Shown here in pieces: positions 1 to 9,191 of a stretch of 64,000 nt of DNA (its first letter is position 1; each line of letters starts with the position of its first letter). The stretch lies in NCBI RefSeq assembly GCF_017301615.1, contig NZ_CP059066.1, forward strand, positions 682,001 through 746,000, written 5' to 3'. This DNA comes from Koleobacter methoxysyntrophicus (GTDB lineage Bacteria > Bacillota > Thermosediminibacteria > Koleobacterales > Koleobacteraceae). Below the pieces are notes generated by a model. The model did no database searches. It saw only the letters and a list, made by a program, of their open reading frames with translations, and was not told the origin of the DNA. A program made the position numbers and the translations under genes.

Positions 1-7
1 CCCCGTA

Positions 8-1432
8 GTTTCAATTCCTCATAGGTAGGATAAAATCACTTCCAACAGGTGTCATATCGTTCAGCTCCTTTCTCGTTTCAATTCCTCATAGGTAGGATAA
101 AATCAAATGGACCTCATAAAAAAAGAAGTAGAGAAATCAGGTTTCAATTCCTCATAGGTAGGATAAAATCAGAAGGCAGGCTTAAGACCCGCTCAACTTC
201 TCACCGTGTTTCAATTCCTCATAGGTAGGATAAAATCTCATAATTTCTTCCCCTTCTTCACCAAGAAGGGCTGGTTTCAATTCCTCATAGGTAGGATAAA
301 ATCCATTCTCGCTCCGGCCGGTTTCAACCTCGCCATCTCGTTTCAATTCCTCATAGGTAGGATAAAATCCGCCGCCAGGGAACCTACACCGATAAAACTC
401 CTTTCGGTTTCAATTCCTCATAGGTAGGATAAAATCCTTTATATATCTCACCTTCAGGATATTTTTCCCAAAAGTTTCAATTCCTCATAGGTAGGATAAA
501 ATCCTCCTTATCTCCAGGAGGATTAAAAAGAAAATTTGCGTTTCAATTCCTCATAGGTAGGATAAAATCACAAGTACTCTATAATAGAGAATACAAGGCA
601 CTTGCGTTTCAATTCCTCATAGGTAGGATAAAATCAGAATAATTCTCCCTAAACGAAATGAAAAGGGAGAGTGTTTCAATTCCTCATAGGTAGGATAAAA
701 TCAGGACCAGCACCGCCAGATACCATCTGTCGGCACCGGGTTTCAATTCCTCATAGGTAGGATAAAATCCTGTATGGAAGCCTCTACTGCATCAGTTTGA
801 GCTAGTTTCAATTCCTCATAGGTAGGATAAAATCGATACAATGACCAAGGCTGAAGCTGAAAAGGCAGTGTTTCAATTCCTCATAGGTAGGATAAAATCG
901 AATGAATCTCGATTCGCTTTGCGGCAGGATTTTCGGTTTCAATTCCTCATAGGTAGGATAAAATCTTTACCATTGCCAATGGGGTACAACTATACCCTAT
1001 TGGGTTTCAATTCCTCATAGGTAGGATAAAATCTAGAAAAGGAAGAGCGTTTTATCTTTTGGAATAAAGCCGTTTCAATTCCTCATAGGTAGGATAAAAT
1101 CCAGCTAAAAAATATAAAAAAAGTACTTGACACAAAAAGTTTCAATTCCTCATAGGTAGGATAAAATCAAAAATGATAAGAGATTTATAATACAAGCAAG
1201 TTCAGTTTCAATTCCTCATAGGTAGGATAAAATCCTGAAGGATGTATGTCATGTGTTCAATGTGGTTATAGGTTTCAATTCCTCATAGGTAGGATAAAAT
1301 CGAATATTGGACAGGATTTATTTAAATGAAGGGAGTTGTTTCAATTCCTCATAGGTAGGATAAAATCTTTTCTCCCTTTGTAATTAGAATTGTTTTTGAT
1401 TAGTTTCAATTCCTCATAGGTAGGATAAAATC
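8..1432 (-). CRISPR. Type I-B-like CRISPR array, 22 repeats
   Basis: Twenty-two copies of a 30-bp repeat (plus-strand reading begins GTTTCAATTCC and ends GGATAAAATC) start at 8, 75, 141, 208, 274, 340, 407, 474, 540, 606, 673, 740, 805, 870, 936, 1004, 1072, 1139, 1205, 1272, 1338 and 1403. The repeats look identical by eye and the 21 complete spacers are 35-38 nt. The array continues past the left edge. Read on the minus strand the repeat ends in ATTGAAAC, the usual 8-nt crRNA handle of I-B systems, so transcription should run leftward from the AT-rich side next to cas2. Uniform repeats up to the last one before the leader suggest recent activity. Spacer targets cannot be determined here. 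Confidence 0.98.
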
Positions 1433-1550
1433 CCATTTTGCCCATAATACTCCTAATATAAACATTCTACAAAGCTAATGAATTTCCTTTTTCGCTTTTG
1501 CTTAAATTTTATTTAGATATTGGAATCATAACATCTGCAGATAAAAAATA
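1433..1550 (-). promoter_or_regulatory. CRISPR leader region
   Basis: This AT-rich stretch lies between the last repeat and the hairpin behind cas2. By repeat orientation it is the leader, holding the pre-crRNA promoter and the integration site for new spacers. I could not pick a unique promoter; T/A-rich runs near 1445-1470 are candidates. Confidence 0.7.
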
Positions 1551-1600
1551 TATGTCGTCGATCCTAACAGGTTTTTACATTATCATAGATCGACGACATA
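1551..1600 (-). terminator. Hairpin after cas2, probable terminator
   Basis: A perfect 13-bp inverted repeat (TATGTCGTCGATC at 1551-1563, its complement at 1588-1600, 24-nt loop) starts a few bases after the cas2 stop. On the minus strand it is followed by ATATATTTTTTATC, as in an intrinsic terminator. It would insulate the CRISPR leader from cas2 transcription. The long loop is unusual, so a leader-binding role is an alternative. Confidence 0.6.
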
Positions 1601-1604
1601 ACTT

Positions 1605-1868
1605 TTATAATATGTTCTCATCTCCACCTTTTTTAATTCCAATTATTTCTCTTTTAGAATACCTCGTTGTCCTAAAGGTATAAAATATGACAGAATCTTC
1701 GTTTTTATTGATCTTTTTACTTATTTCCGTTTTGAGTTTCACGAAATTCGCATCCGATATTTCACCCTCTAAAACTGAGTTTTGTACCCAATAAAGGTAT
1801 TTTCTTGCAGTTTTTAGAACCCTCGCGACTCTTTTTTGATTAACATCATATACCAAAATGACAAACAT
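1605..1868 (-). CDS. cas2: CRISPR-associated endoribonuclease/integrase subunit Cas2
   Basis: An 87-residue protein, the normal Cas2 length. It opens with the beta-strand MFVILVYDVN, whose Asp is the conserved metal-binding position, followed by RVARVLKTARKYL and the core WVQNSVLEGE. Cas2 is the dimeric centre of the Cas1-Cas2 complex that inserts spacers at the leader end of the array. A good ribosome site (AAGGGG, about 8 nt upstream) supports the ATG. It is transcribed toward its array, as expected for the last gene of a I-B operon, but cas1 is not upstream: transposon debris and 16.9 kb of housekeeping genes lie between them. The gene appears intact. Confidence 0.95.
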   Translation of the reverse strand: MFVILVYDVNQKRVARVLKTARKYLYWVQNSVLEGEISDANFVKLKTEISKKINKNEDSVIFYTFRTTRYSKREIIGIKKGGDENIL

Positions 1869-1914
1869 TACAATCCCCTTCTGCTTCTAAAATTTTCAGG
1901 TTCTTTTCCAAACG

Positions 1915-2012
1915 GGTTAGCGGACTAACATTCGCCTGGTCAGGCCCCGGGTCATCTTCATCCCAATTCTTCTTTGCCCAGGTTAGCGGACTAACATTCG
2001 CCTGGTCAGGCC
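1915..2012. repeat. Pair of 32-bp repeats with two small palindromes each
   Basis: Two identical 32-bp units at 1915-1946 and 1981-2012, beginning GGTTAGCGGACTAAC and ending GCCTGGTCAGGCC, are separated by 34 bp. Each holds two short inverted repeats, GTTAG/CTAAC and GCCTG/CAGGC. The 66-bp period equals that of the CRISPR array, but the sequence is unrelated to the array repeat. A minus-strand reading frame crosses them and overlaps the cas2 start, but it consists mostly of repeat translation and I do not call it a gene. A two-repeat degenerate CRISPR or a REP-like palindromic element are both possible. Confidence 0.75.
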
Positions 2013-2037
2013 TGTTTAATTTCTTAAAATACACCAC

Positions 2038-2264
2038 TAAGCGTTACATAAAATTTTTTAACAGAATACAACTCAAATTTTATCTGAGTTTTTTCAGAAA
2101 GTCTCTATTCCTCTATTCAGGCCCCATTGGGTACCTTGGATAGATTTTTTCACCCCCCAAGCGGGGTGTTTTTGCTTTGTAATGGAATCTGCTGATTTTA
2201 GCAGATTCCATAAGGATTTATTCAATAATTAAAGTATGTATTCATTGTCGGGCATATACCAAAC
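2038..2264. other. Gene-free stretch with three hairpins
   Basis: No gene seen. It holds a weak plus-strand terminator-like hairpin (AACTCA 2070-2075, TGAGTT 2085-2090, then T6), a GC hairpin (CACCCC/GGGGTG, 2151-2168) followed by T5, and a perfect 12-bp stem with a 6-nt loop (ATGGAATCTGCT 2182-2193, complement 2200-2211). None has an obvious upstream gene on the plus strand, so they are probably remnants of mobile elements. Confidence 0.6.
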
Positions 2265-2567
2265 TTGACATCCGTAGATCACCACCACAATCGAAGTAGA
2301 GGTATTGATTACCAATATTTCAAGGAGGCGGTGGTTGTGCTGGACCATGTCCGCACTCACGAAGAGTACTTATGTTTCATGCTGCCCAGGATTAAAAAGC
2401 TATTTCTGGGAAAACCCGGGCAGGTGCTGTTTTATCTCGATGCCGCACTCAAGGCTTGTGTGTTAAAGCTGGATAATGGCATCGAGCTGTTGCACGCTTG
2501 TTACTCTAAACATTTCGGCAGACCGGCTGATTTTGACCCGGCAGATATGCTACACTCTTTGTTACAT
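2265..2567 (+). pseudogene. N-terminal fragment of a transposase-like gene cut by an IS
   Basis: An open frame of about 100 codons (TTG start) runs straight into the left end of the IS at 2568 and stops just inside it. It has the composition of a transposase N-terminus, with histidines near the start and a segment FDPADMLHSLL resembling the ordered start of several DDE transposases. No continuation was found beyond the IS, where other relics lie. It is read as an older element truncated by the IS; the family is not assigned with confidence. Confidence 0.45.
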
Positions 2568-4141
2568 AGTTACCATTGAAAAACTCAATTTTAAATCTTA
2601 ACCCTTTTCCGCGGGGCATTTACAACATAGTCTTTACCCATTATTTTCTTTATTCTACCATTTTTCAGCAGGTTTGTGCCATAATTCTGGCAATCTTGGT
2701 GATATTATGGGTAAAAATGGACAGATTGACCCATATGCCTATATTCTCACCATGGAAGAGGCATACATCAAAACCATATTTCCTTTTCAACAGGCTAATA
2801 GTGGCTTCACTGCCAGAACGCCATCGTGTTAACCTTTTAAACCAATGCTGGCGCTCATGTTTTACTCTATTTTCACTTTTCTTGCCTGGTTTAGGAAAAG
2901 CCACATGTTTTACATTAAGACCTTGTATTTCCTGTTCATTTTTGCTGGAGTAAAAACCTCTATCTCCAGCAACTTCTTCGGGGGCTTTATTTAAAACATC
3001 TATAGTCTTCTCTACTATAGGTACGGCTAGGGTTTTATCAGCAGGGTTCCCTTTTTCGACCCGGCTGCAAATTATAAGGCCTTCTTCTGACTCTGACAAT
3101 GTTACTTTTCTACCAAACTCTACATCAGCCCTTGACTTGCCTCTTTTTATAGGCAAAATGCTGACTATCCTGTCGGGGATGGAGGTGTTGCCTTTTAATA
3201 CTTCATTGGTTTGTTCTATGACTCTGCCTACTGTGGAAATTGCATCATCGAGTTTTTGTATAAGAATAGCTTTTGATTTGTCGTGTGCCTCTTTTATTTC
3301 ATTCTTTGCTATGCTAGAAACCTTGCTGGCTGAGCTTAATACGTTCCTGGTTATTTTTACTAGCTCTTTTACTGTCTTTTTGACATTTTCTTTGGCTTCA
3401 TTGGCCCTGTTCTTGGTGAATTTGACTATGTTCAGTATCCTTTTTTTGACTGACCTTGTTCTGTCTTGAAACTCTGCTTTAGTTGCAATTCCTGCATCCT
3501 TCACCTTTTTGACTAGTCTTGTCAATACTTTGACTCCATCTGAAAGGAGACTGGCATCAGTAGGATGATGTATGTTGGATTTTACTACTGTTGTATCTAT
3601 CCTGATTTTCTTAGCTTTTATTAGTTTTTTCTCCAGGGCTTTTTGAAGTATAAGGGTGTTTAATTTCTCTAATGTGTCTTCTCCAAACCTTTTGGTTAGT
3701 TTTGATAGGGTGCTATGATCAGGTACTTCTTTACAAACGGGTATATGACAAAATACCTTCCATGAAATGCTGTCAGATACTTCTTCGCATAAGGTCTCAT
3801 ATCCAAGTTCATACCTGAATTTGAGATACTTCATTCGTATATATGTGTCAACAGGAGTGCGTGGCCTTCCACACCTGGAATTGAATTTCTCTATGAACGG
3901 CTCAAGGAAAGCTTCTTCTTCTAGTATTTTATCAACTACTGCTAGTTCTCCTTTTAGCTCTAAAGCTGATTTTGGAAGTAATAGGTTGAATACGCTCAGC
4001 TGCTTGAATTCTTCATTTTTTATTCTCAGCATCCTTCATCCCTCTTCTTCTAACTATATTTTACTATAAATGTCCAATATTTTGGAGATGAAGTTGCTGA
4101 TTTTTTGCGGGGTTGACAGGCCTATTTTTCAATGGAAACTA
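2568..4141 (-). mobile_element. Complete-looking insertion sequence, ISNCY/IS5-like
   Basis: About 1.57 kb bounded by imperfect terminal inverted repeats: the left end reads TAGTTACCATTGAAAAA and the right end is complementary to it with one mismatch (TAGTTTCCATTGAAAAA). One transposase gene occupies most of it. A truncated second copy in the same orientation begins directly after the right end (4144). No clear target duplication was recognised because a relic abuts one side and a copy the other. Confidence 0.75.
2665..4032 (-). CDS. DDE transposase (DUF772/transposase DDE type)
   Basis: A 455-residue transposase. The N-terminus carries the DUF772-type segment RPRTPVDTYIRMKYLKFRY. A first acidic residue lies in KIRIDTTVVKSNIHHPTD, a second in GDRGFYSSKNEQ, and the third is probably the Glu of SGSEATISLLKRKYGF. 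Between the first two is a long lysine-rich, coiled-coil-like insertion (about residues 170-275). The frame is open throughout, so the element could be active. It catalyses cut-and-paste movement of its own IS. I place it near the ISNCY/IS5 groups by general resemblance only. Confidence 0.85.
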   Translation of the reverse strand: MLRIKNEEFKQLSVFNLLLPKSALELKGELAVVDKILEEEAFLEPFIEKFNSRCGRPRTPVDTYIRMKYLKFRYELGYETLCEEVSDSISWKVFCHIPVCKEVPDHSTLSKLTKRFGEDTLEKLNTLILQKALEKKLIKAKKIRIDTTVVKSNIHHPTDASLLSDGVKVLTRLVKKVKDAGIATKAEFQDRTRSVKKRILNIVKFTKNRANEAKENVKKTVKELVKITRNVLSSASKVSSIAKNEIKEAHDKSKAILIQKLDDAISTVGRVIEQTNEVLKGNTSIPDRIVSILPIKRGKSRADVEFGRKVTLSESEEGLIICSRVEKGNPADKTLAVPIVEKTIDVLNKAPEEVAGDRGFYSSKNEQEIQGLNVKHVAFPKPGKKSENRVKHERQHWFKRLTRWRSGSEATISLLKRKYGFDVCLFHGENIGIWVNLSIFTHNITKIARIMAQTC

Positions 4142-4143
4142 CT

Positions 4144-4325
4144 TAGTTACCATTGAAAAACTCAATTTTAAATCTTAACCCCTTTTCACGGGTCCTTGAT
4201 AACATAGTCTTCACCCAGTTATTTTCTTTATCCTGCTATTTTTCGGCAGGTTTGGGGCATAAGTTTTGCTAACTTGCTGACATTATGGGTAAAAATGGAC
4301 AGATTAACCCCTCTGCCTGTATTCC
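4144..4325 (-). mobile_element. Truncated second copy of the ISNCY-like element
   Basis: This stretch repeats, with roughly 80% identity by eye, the left end and transposase 3' end of the preceding IS (2568-2745): it begins TAGTTACCATTGAAAAA and includes the coding stretch ending in the shared GGGTAAAAATGGACAG. It breaks off at 4325, where an IS1634-family relic begins. The divergence shows that it is an older insertion. Confidence 0.75.
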
Positions 4326-4326
4326 C

Positions 4327-4640
4327 TACTTTGACACTTCATCTGCCATAAACCCTAATAAAAGGGCAGTCTACAAAACAAATACAAACAACCCTTTTAA
4401 TGTTAAAGGGTAAACCCTTCTGCTAAAATCACATTTTTCGGCGGTCTAATCAATCTGTACCTTTGGTCTTGATGAAAAAGTTCTTCTGCTCAATTTCGAC
4501 TTCAGCGAAGTTCATGGAGTTTAATGCTTCACGAATCTTGTTTGGTGAGACCGTCTCGCCAGCCTTTTTGAGTTTGAACTCCAATATTCTTTCTAGCAGG
4601 AAAGCCAGGAAGGAAATTGCGAAGTGCCCTTTGATCCCTT
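4327..4640 (-). pseudogene. C-terminal relic of an IS1634-family transposase
   Basis: The minus-strand translation (about residues IKGHF to IKTKGTD) matches the C-terminal 80 or so residues of the intact transposase at 21869-23494, including LERILEFKLKKAGE and SMNFAEVEIEQK, with scattered changes. The non-coding end, including CTTTGACACTTCATCTGCC at the terminus, is also shared. The rest of the gene, with the catalytic core, is missing. It marks an old IS1634-family insertion beside guaB. Confidence 0.8.
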
Positions 4641-4665
4641 CTATGTTTATTATTATAGCAAATAA

Positions 4666-4712
4666 AGCGACATTCATCACCCGCTTAAACGAAGTGGGCA
4701 ATTTCTGTCGCT
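4666..4712 (-). terminator. Hairpin downstream of guaB
   Basis: AGCGACA (4666-4672) pairs with TGTCGCT (4706-4712), enclosing an inner stem CCCGCTT/AAGTGGG. On the minus strand the structure follows the guaB stop by about 45 nt and is followed by TTTATTTG. It is a plausible intrinsic terminator for guaB, although the T-tract is interrupted. Confidence 0.5.
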
Positions 4713-4756
4713 GTTTAAGTCAAATCTCCCCACAGGCAAGTTCTTATAAATACCAA

Positions 4757-6250
<1,494 letters not shown>

Positions 6251-6274
6251 TTAGTATTAGATGATATTAGGCTA

Positions 6275-6303
6275 AGTTTATCAGAGTTTTTTTATTATGT
6301 CAA
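6275..6303 (-). promoter_or_regulatory. guaB promoter
   Basis: On the minus strand a consensus -35 TTGACA (6298-6303) and -10 TAAACT (6275-6280) are 17 bp apart, about 70 bp upstream of the guaB ATG. The IS inverted repeat starts at 6321, so the IS entered just upstream without touching the core promoter. Confidence 0.7.
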
Positions 6304-6538
6304 GAAGGGCTAAATTTAAACAGAGCTGACGCATGAAATTTTTTAAAAATCTTACGAGGTCTGAAACTGGAGTTTTTACCTCTTCATCTATAAATTTTTC
6401 AGAAAAAATCCAGGTCTATCCACGGCAGTACCTTCTTTTTTGCCTGCTTTTGCTCGTTTTAACATGCCGGGCAGCTGCAAAAGGGCAGACGGGTAGTGCA
6501 GCGCAGCGTTGTCGTTCTACTTGTATTGGATCTGTTTG

Positions 6539-7606
6539 TTATGCCGCCGGCCGGCTGGTTTTCCAATTGTCTTCATATACCAGTCGTAACTGGCCGGGGG
6601 ATTCTATCACCCTGCGAAGTCGTTTTGTATCAAATTCTCTATGAGTCATGGCTGCGCGAAATTTCTTGATAAACGACTGAATGCCAAATTCTTTAACATG
6701 CTCCGTTAGGGGAATTGAATGTAGTGCCATTTCATTTAGCATCCGGGCAATATGCATGAGATAGTGGTATCCCCGCATAGCATTCCAATCATATGAAAAA
6801 ATATGTTTATAGTGATACCCCTGGTGCTTTTCTTTCAAAATGTTGTTCTCCTGCAACCAGCGTTTTCGCGCTATCAAATTGCAGCGTTCATGAACATTCT
6901 TTCGGTTAATAGGACTACTGGAAATCCAGGCATGACGGGCGGTTTTCATTATCACACAGCCTTTTTTATCAATCTTTTCCCAGCTCTCTTCGCACATTAC
7001 CAGATGAATTGTCAGAACTCTGCGTTTTTTGCCATAACTATACTCATACTCGATATCGTTAACCCACCGAAACATTTGCTGACGGCCCTGCCACGTTCGC
7101 TCATAGCGGTTCTCCCCGTTGGTATCCAGACGCATCAAGCCTTGTGCTTCTTCCCATACTGAAGGAAGTGATTTGTCTTTGAGTACGATCATAAATTCCC
7201 ATTTGTTTTTCCGGCAGATTTCTATAACCGGCCCTTTGGCATACAACCCGTCCAAGATAAGCGTGAGCGGCAGTTTCGGAAACTCCTGTTTCAGCCGTTT
7301 TGCCAAGCGATAAAATGCTTTCAATTCACAGTCCTGTTTCCATTCTTCGTCGTTTTCGATGGCTTCCAATTCGGCACTGTTTTCTAAAAATACACTCATC
7401 AGCGGCAGAACCATGCCATTGGAAAAGATCAAAACCGCCTCTAGCACATAGGCATAATACTGGTATTCACCGTCTTTGCTCCGAATCTTGCGGTGAAGGT
7501 AGCGCTCATCCCAGCATTTGTCCATAACGTATTTTTGCGTCCCATCAACAGCTGCGAGATATCTTTTTTTGTGCAGCAGGTTTCGAAACTTCTTTTTACG
7601 GATCAA
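6539..7606 (-). CDS. Transposase, catalytic part (ORF B)
   Basis: A 355-residue IS4-like DDE transposase portion. The first Asp lies in YLAAVDGTQKYVMD, the second in TLILDGLYAKGPV and the Glu probably in RKRWLQENNILKEK, followed by the usual YLMHIARMLNE helix. It lacks the N-terminal DNA-binding part, which is encoded by the preceding frame. Its TTG start overlaps the stop of ORF A (TTGA) right after a run of six A. A -1 slip there would join the two frames into one protein of about 470 residues, so the TTG may not be used independently. Alternatively the split is a mutation that inactivated the transposase. Confidence 0.8.
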   Translation of the reverse strand: MIRKKKFRNLLHKKRYLAAVDGTQKYVMDKCWDERYLHRKIRSKDGEYQYYAYVLEAVLIFSNGMVLPLMSVFLENSAELEAIENDEEWKQDCELKAFYRLAKRLKQEFPKLPLTLILDGLYAKGPVIEICRKNKWEFMIVLKDKSLPSVWEEAQGLMRLDTNGENRYERTWQGRQQMFRWVNDIEYEYSYGKKRRVLTIHLVMCEESWEKIDKKGCVIMKTARHAWISSSPINRKNVHERCNLIARKRWLQENNILKEKHQGYHYKHIFSYDWNAMRGYHYLMHIARMLNEMALHSIPLTEHVKEFGIQSFIKKFRAAMTHREFDTKRLRRVIESPGQLRLVYEDNWKTSRPAA

Positions 7607-7953
7607 TTTTTTAGCAGATTAATATAGAGGTTTTCGATTTGAGCCACATCTATCTTTTCCAACAAGCGGCACAGGGTATCCTGGTGCGGCATTGCGGTCA
7701 ATTCCGGAAAAAGGACTTTAAGGTTTTCAAGTAACTGCGGGGTGGTCATTTCCTGGTTGGTTTCCCGCCTTGAGGACATTTGAAAGACAAACATGAAGAT
7801 CCCGTAAAACATCATCACTGTCATTTGATGCTTGATTTTCTTGGGATTACGCGGATCAGGTATTTTTGCCAATTTCTTTAAAAGCCCCGGTAAAAGTTGG
7901 CCGTACACTTTCAGCTTTTCTTCGGTCATATGCTGGATGACTGCTTTCTCCAC
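7603..7953 (-). CDS. Transposase, N-terminal part (ORF A)
   Basis: A 116-residue protein (GTG start; an ATG eight codons later is possible) with the conserved N-terminal transposase pattern IPDPRNPKKIKHQMTVMMFYG, where a PDPR segment precedes a membrane-like helix, and PHQDTLCRLLEKID. It ends LLKN-stop at CTA AAA AAT TGA. Six A residues immediately before the stop and the 4-nt overlap with ORF B make a programmed -1 frameshift likely. Its 5' end overlaps the DruA-like gene by nearly 100 nt, so the three genes are translationally linked. Confidence 0.75.
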   Translation of the reverse strand: MEKAVIQHMTEEKLKVYGQLLPGLLKKLAKIPDPRNPKKIKHQMTVMMFYGIFMFVFQMSSRRETNQEMTTPQLLENLKVLFPELTAMPHQDTLCRLLEKIDVAQIENLYINLLKN

Positions 7954-8833
7954 ACAGGATTGCCCGAAAATCGTGACGCAGAGGATACATGTAAATCCAC
8001 TTGGGTGAGGAAAGATGCTGATTGAACCGATCCATCCTCCCCCTGCCCGTCGTCTGTCCCAAACACACCCAATTAGCCGCCTGATAACATGTCCCCTGAT
8101 ACAGCTCTACATCCACAAACGTCTCCAACAGCACCGGCTCAAACCCGTATCGCTCCCGCCAATCTACAGGAACCTGCCGCGCAGCTAAAGACAATACTTT
8201 GCTGGCCAGATTTTTTACCTTGACCCAAGGAAAAATCAAAAACCGGCTGTTATTCACAATGAGATGCAGCCGCTGGCTGCGCTCTTCCTTATTCCAACCA
8301 ATCCAGGCATCCCGTTTGGCCAAAGCCCATGCCGCCGCAGAAAACAGTATGCAGCCCAACCGCCTCTTTTCCGGCGAACTGGACCAAATAAAATACCGCT
8401 GGTGAGCACCAAACGGACGCTTATACCCAAGCATGTGGTAACGCTCTACATACTCGTTCCACAAGTGAATTCCCTCTTTGCTACGTACGCTCTCCAATTC
8501 AATGTTATATTCGGATACTGTTCCCCTTATCTCCGGCTCGGGCTCGGTTTTCTGCCCGGGAACAATTTGTTCGCGTGCACGAGGTTTTATTTTTCTTTTT
8601 TCAGGAAGCACAATGGCTTTTTCTTTCTCCAGTCTGTTCAGCAGCTTTCTGCAGGCATCTATTTTATAGCGACCATTGGGTGCTTTCCATGATAAACATT
8701 CACAGATCGTCTGTGCCAGCTCGTGGCGGCTCAAATTCGGAAATAACCGCACCATCTCGATGATATCTTGTAGTTCTTCATCCGTAAACATGCGCCCGTA
8801 TAACAACACGGTCCCATTTTCGTTATGTCTCAT
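7856..8833 (-). CDS. DUF4338 (DruA-like) protein carried by an IS
   Basis: A 325-residue protein of the DUF4338 family, the family named DruA after the Druantia anti-phage system. The N-terminal third is a winged-helix-like DNA-binding region (LSRHELAQTICECLSW, GRYKIDACRKLLNRLEKE). The conserved core contains GAHQRYFIWSSSPEKRRLGC, FSAAAWALAKRDAWIGW, NNSRFLIFPWVKVKNLASK, GFEPVLLETFVD, then TCYQAANWVCLGQTTGRGRM. The start at 8833 is chosen because AAAGGAG sits 8 nt upstream; the longer frame to 8863 would place its start over that site. No other Druantia components (DruB-E) are nearby, so this is an IS-associated family member, not a Druantia locus. Its role in transposition or target choice is unknown. 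Confidence 0.8.
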   Translation of the reverse strand: MRHNENGTVLLYGRMFTDEELQDIIEMVRLFPNLSRHELAQTICECLSWKAPNGRYKIDACRKLLNRLEKEKAIVLPEKRKIKPRAREQIVPGQKTEPEPEIRGTVSEYNIELESVRSKEGIHLWNEYVERYHMLGYKRPFGAHQRYFIWSSSPEKRRLGCILFSAAAWALAKRDAWIGWNKEERSQRLHLIVNNSRFLIFPWVKVKNLASKVLSLAARQVPVDWRERYGFEPVLLETFVDVELYQGTCYQAANWVCLGQTTGRGRMDRFNQHLSSPKWIYMYPLRHDFRAILCGESSHPAYDRRKAESVRPTFTGAFKEIGKNT

Positions 8834-8988
8834 AGCGTCGGCTCCTTTCTTCTGATAACCCACACTAAATTATCTCATAACGAAAATCTTTTGTCCAGAG
8901 GGTTTTGCGAAAAATTTTTTTTCACAGGCGCCTGGAACCCCCGCTTAACCTGGATACTTAAAGTCATGCGTCAGTTCTGATTTTGTGT

Positions 8989-9030
8989 CAGAGCTAACGT
9001 ATGAAAAATGCTTAAAATCCTTTATCTTTT
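8989..9030. repeat. Solo IS end related to the 6321-8979 element
   Basis: CAGAGCTAACGTATGA followed by an AT-rich stretch resembles the left end of the neighbouring element (CAGAGCTGACGCATGA) in the same orientation. Only an end-like piece is visible, so it is read as the remnant of an earlier copy at the same place. Confidence 0.55.
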
Positions 9031-9130
9031 ACGATTTCATACAGAAAATAGTGCGACCCTGAATAGCAGCGGTGTGCAGAAATCCCTATTATTGCTACTT
9101 ATATTTAATCATACTTTGTCCTTATTTCAA

Positions 9131-9160
9131 TTGACAAAGCCCCAATCTTAAATTTATAAT
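9131..9160 (+). promoter_or_regulatory. Promoter of the gene at 9192
   Basis: TTGACA at 9131-9136 and TATAAT at 9155-9160 are separated by 18 bp, both perfect consensus boxes, about 30 bp upstream of the start codon. Confidence 0.75.
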
Positions 9161-9191
9161 AAGTTATAGATTATACAAAGGGGTGGTACTT

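Larger units (their letters stand above)
6321..8979 (-). mobile_element. 2.66-kb insertion element carrying a DruA-like gene and a two-frame transposase
   Basis: The ends are inverted repeats: CAGAGCTGACGCATGA at 6321-6336 and the complement of CAGAACTGACGCATGA at 8964-8979 (15 of 16 match). Inside, three overlapping minus-strand genes are read in the order DUF4338 (DruA-like) protein, transposase part A, transposase part B. No clear target-site duplication was seen. A third end-like sequence at 8989-9004 indicates an earlier related insertion alongside. Both ends and all frames look preserved, so it may be mobile. Confidence 0.75.

Noticed and set aside
206-427. Open frame with the repeated peptide FQFLIGRIKS
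   Set aside because: It is the translation of the CRISPR repeats and spacers.
1846-2037. 63-codon minus-strand frame overlapping the cas2 start
   Set aside because: Most of it is translation of the 32-bp repeat pair, with no ribosome site; the repeat is the feature, not a gene.
2013-2037. Similarity between the sequence before cas2 (AAAATACACC) and that before cas4
   Set aside because: Only about 10-15 bases match and the alignment needs gaps; chance is sufficient, so it is not used as evidence for a recombination joint.
2576-2953. Plus-strand frame of 125 codons
   Set aside because: It is the antisense shadow of the transposase at 2665-4032.
7856-8833. A Druantia defence system
   Set aside because: Only a DruA-like protein is present; the large helicase DruE and the other subunits are absent and the gene lies inside an IS.
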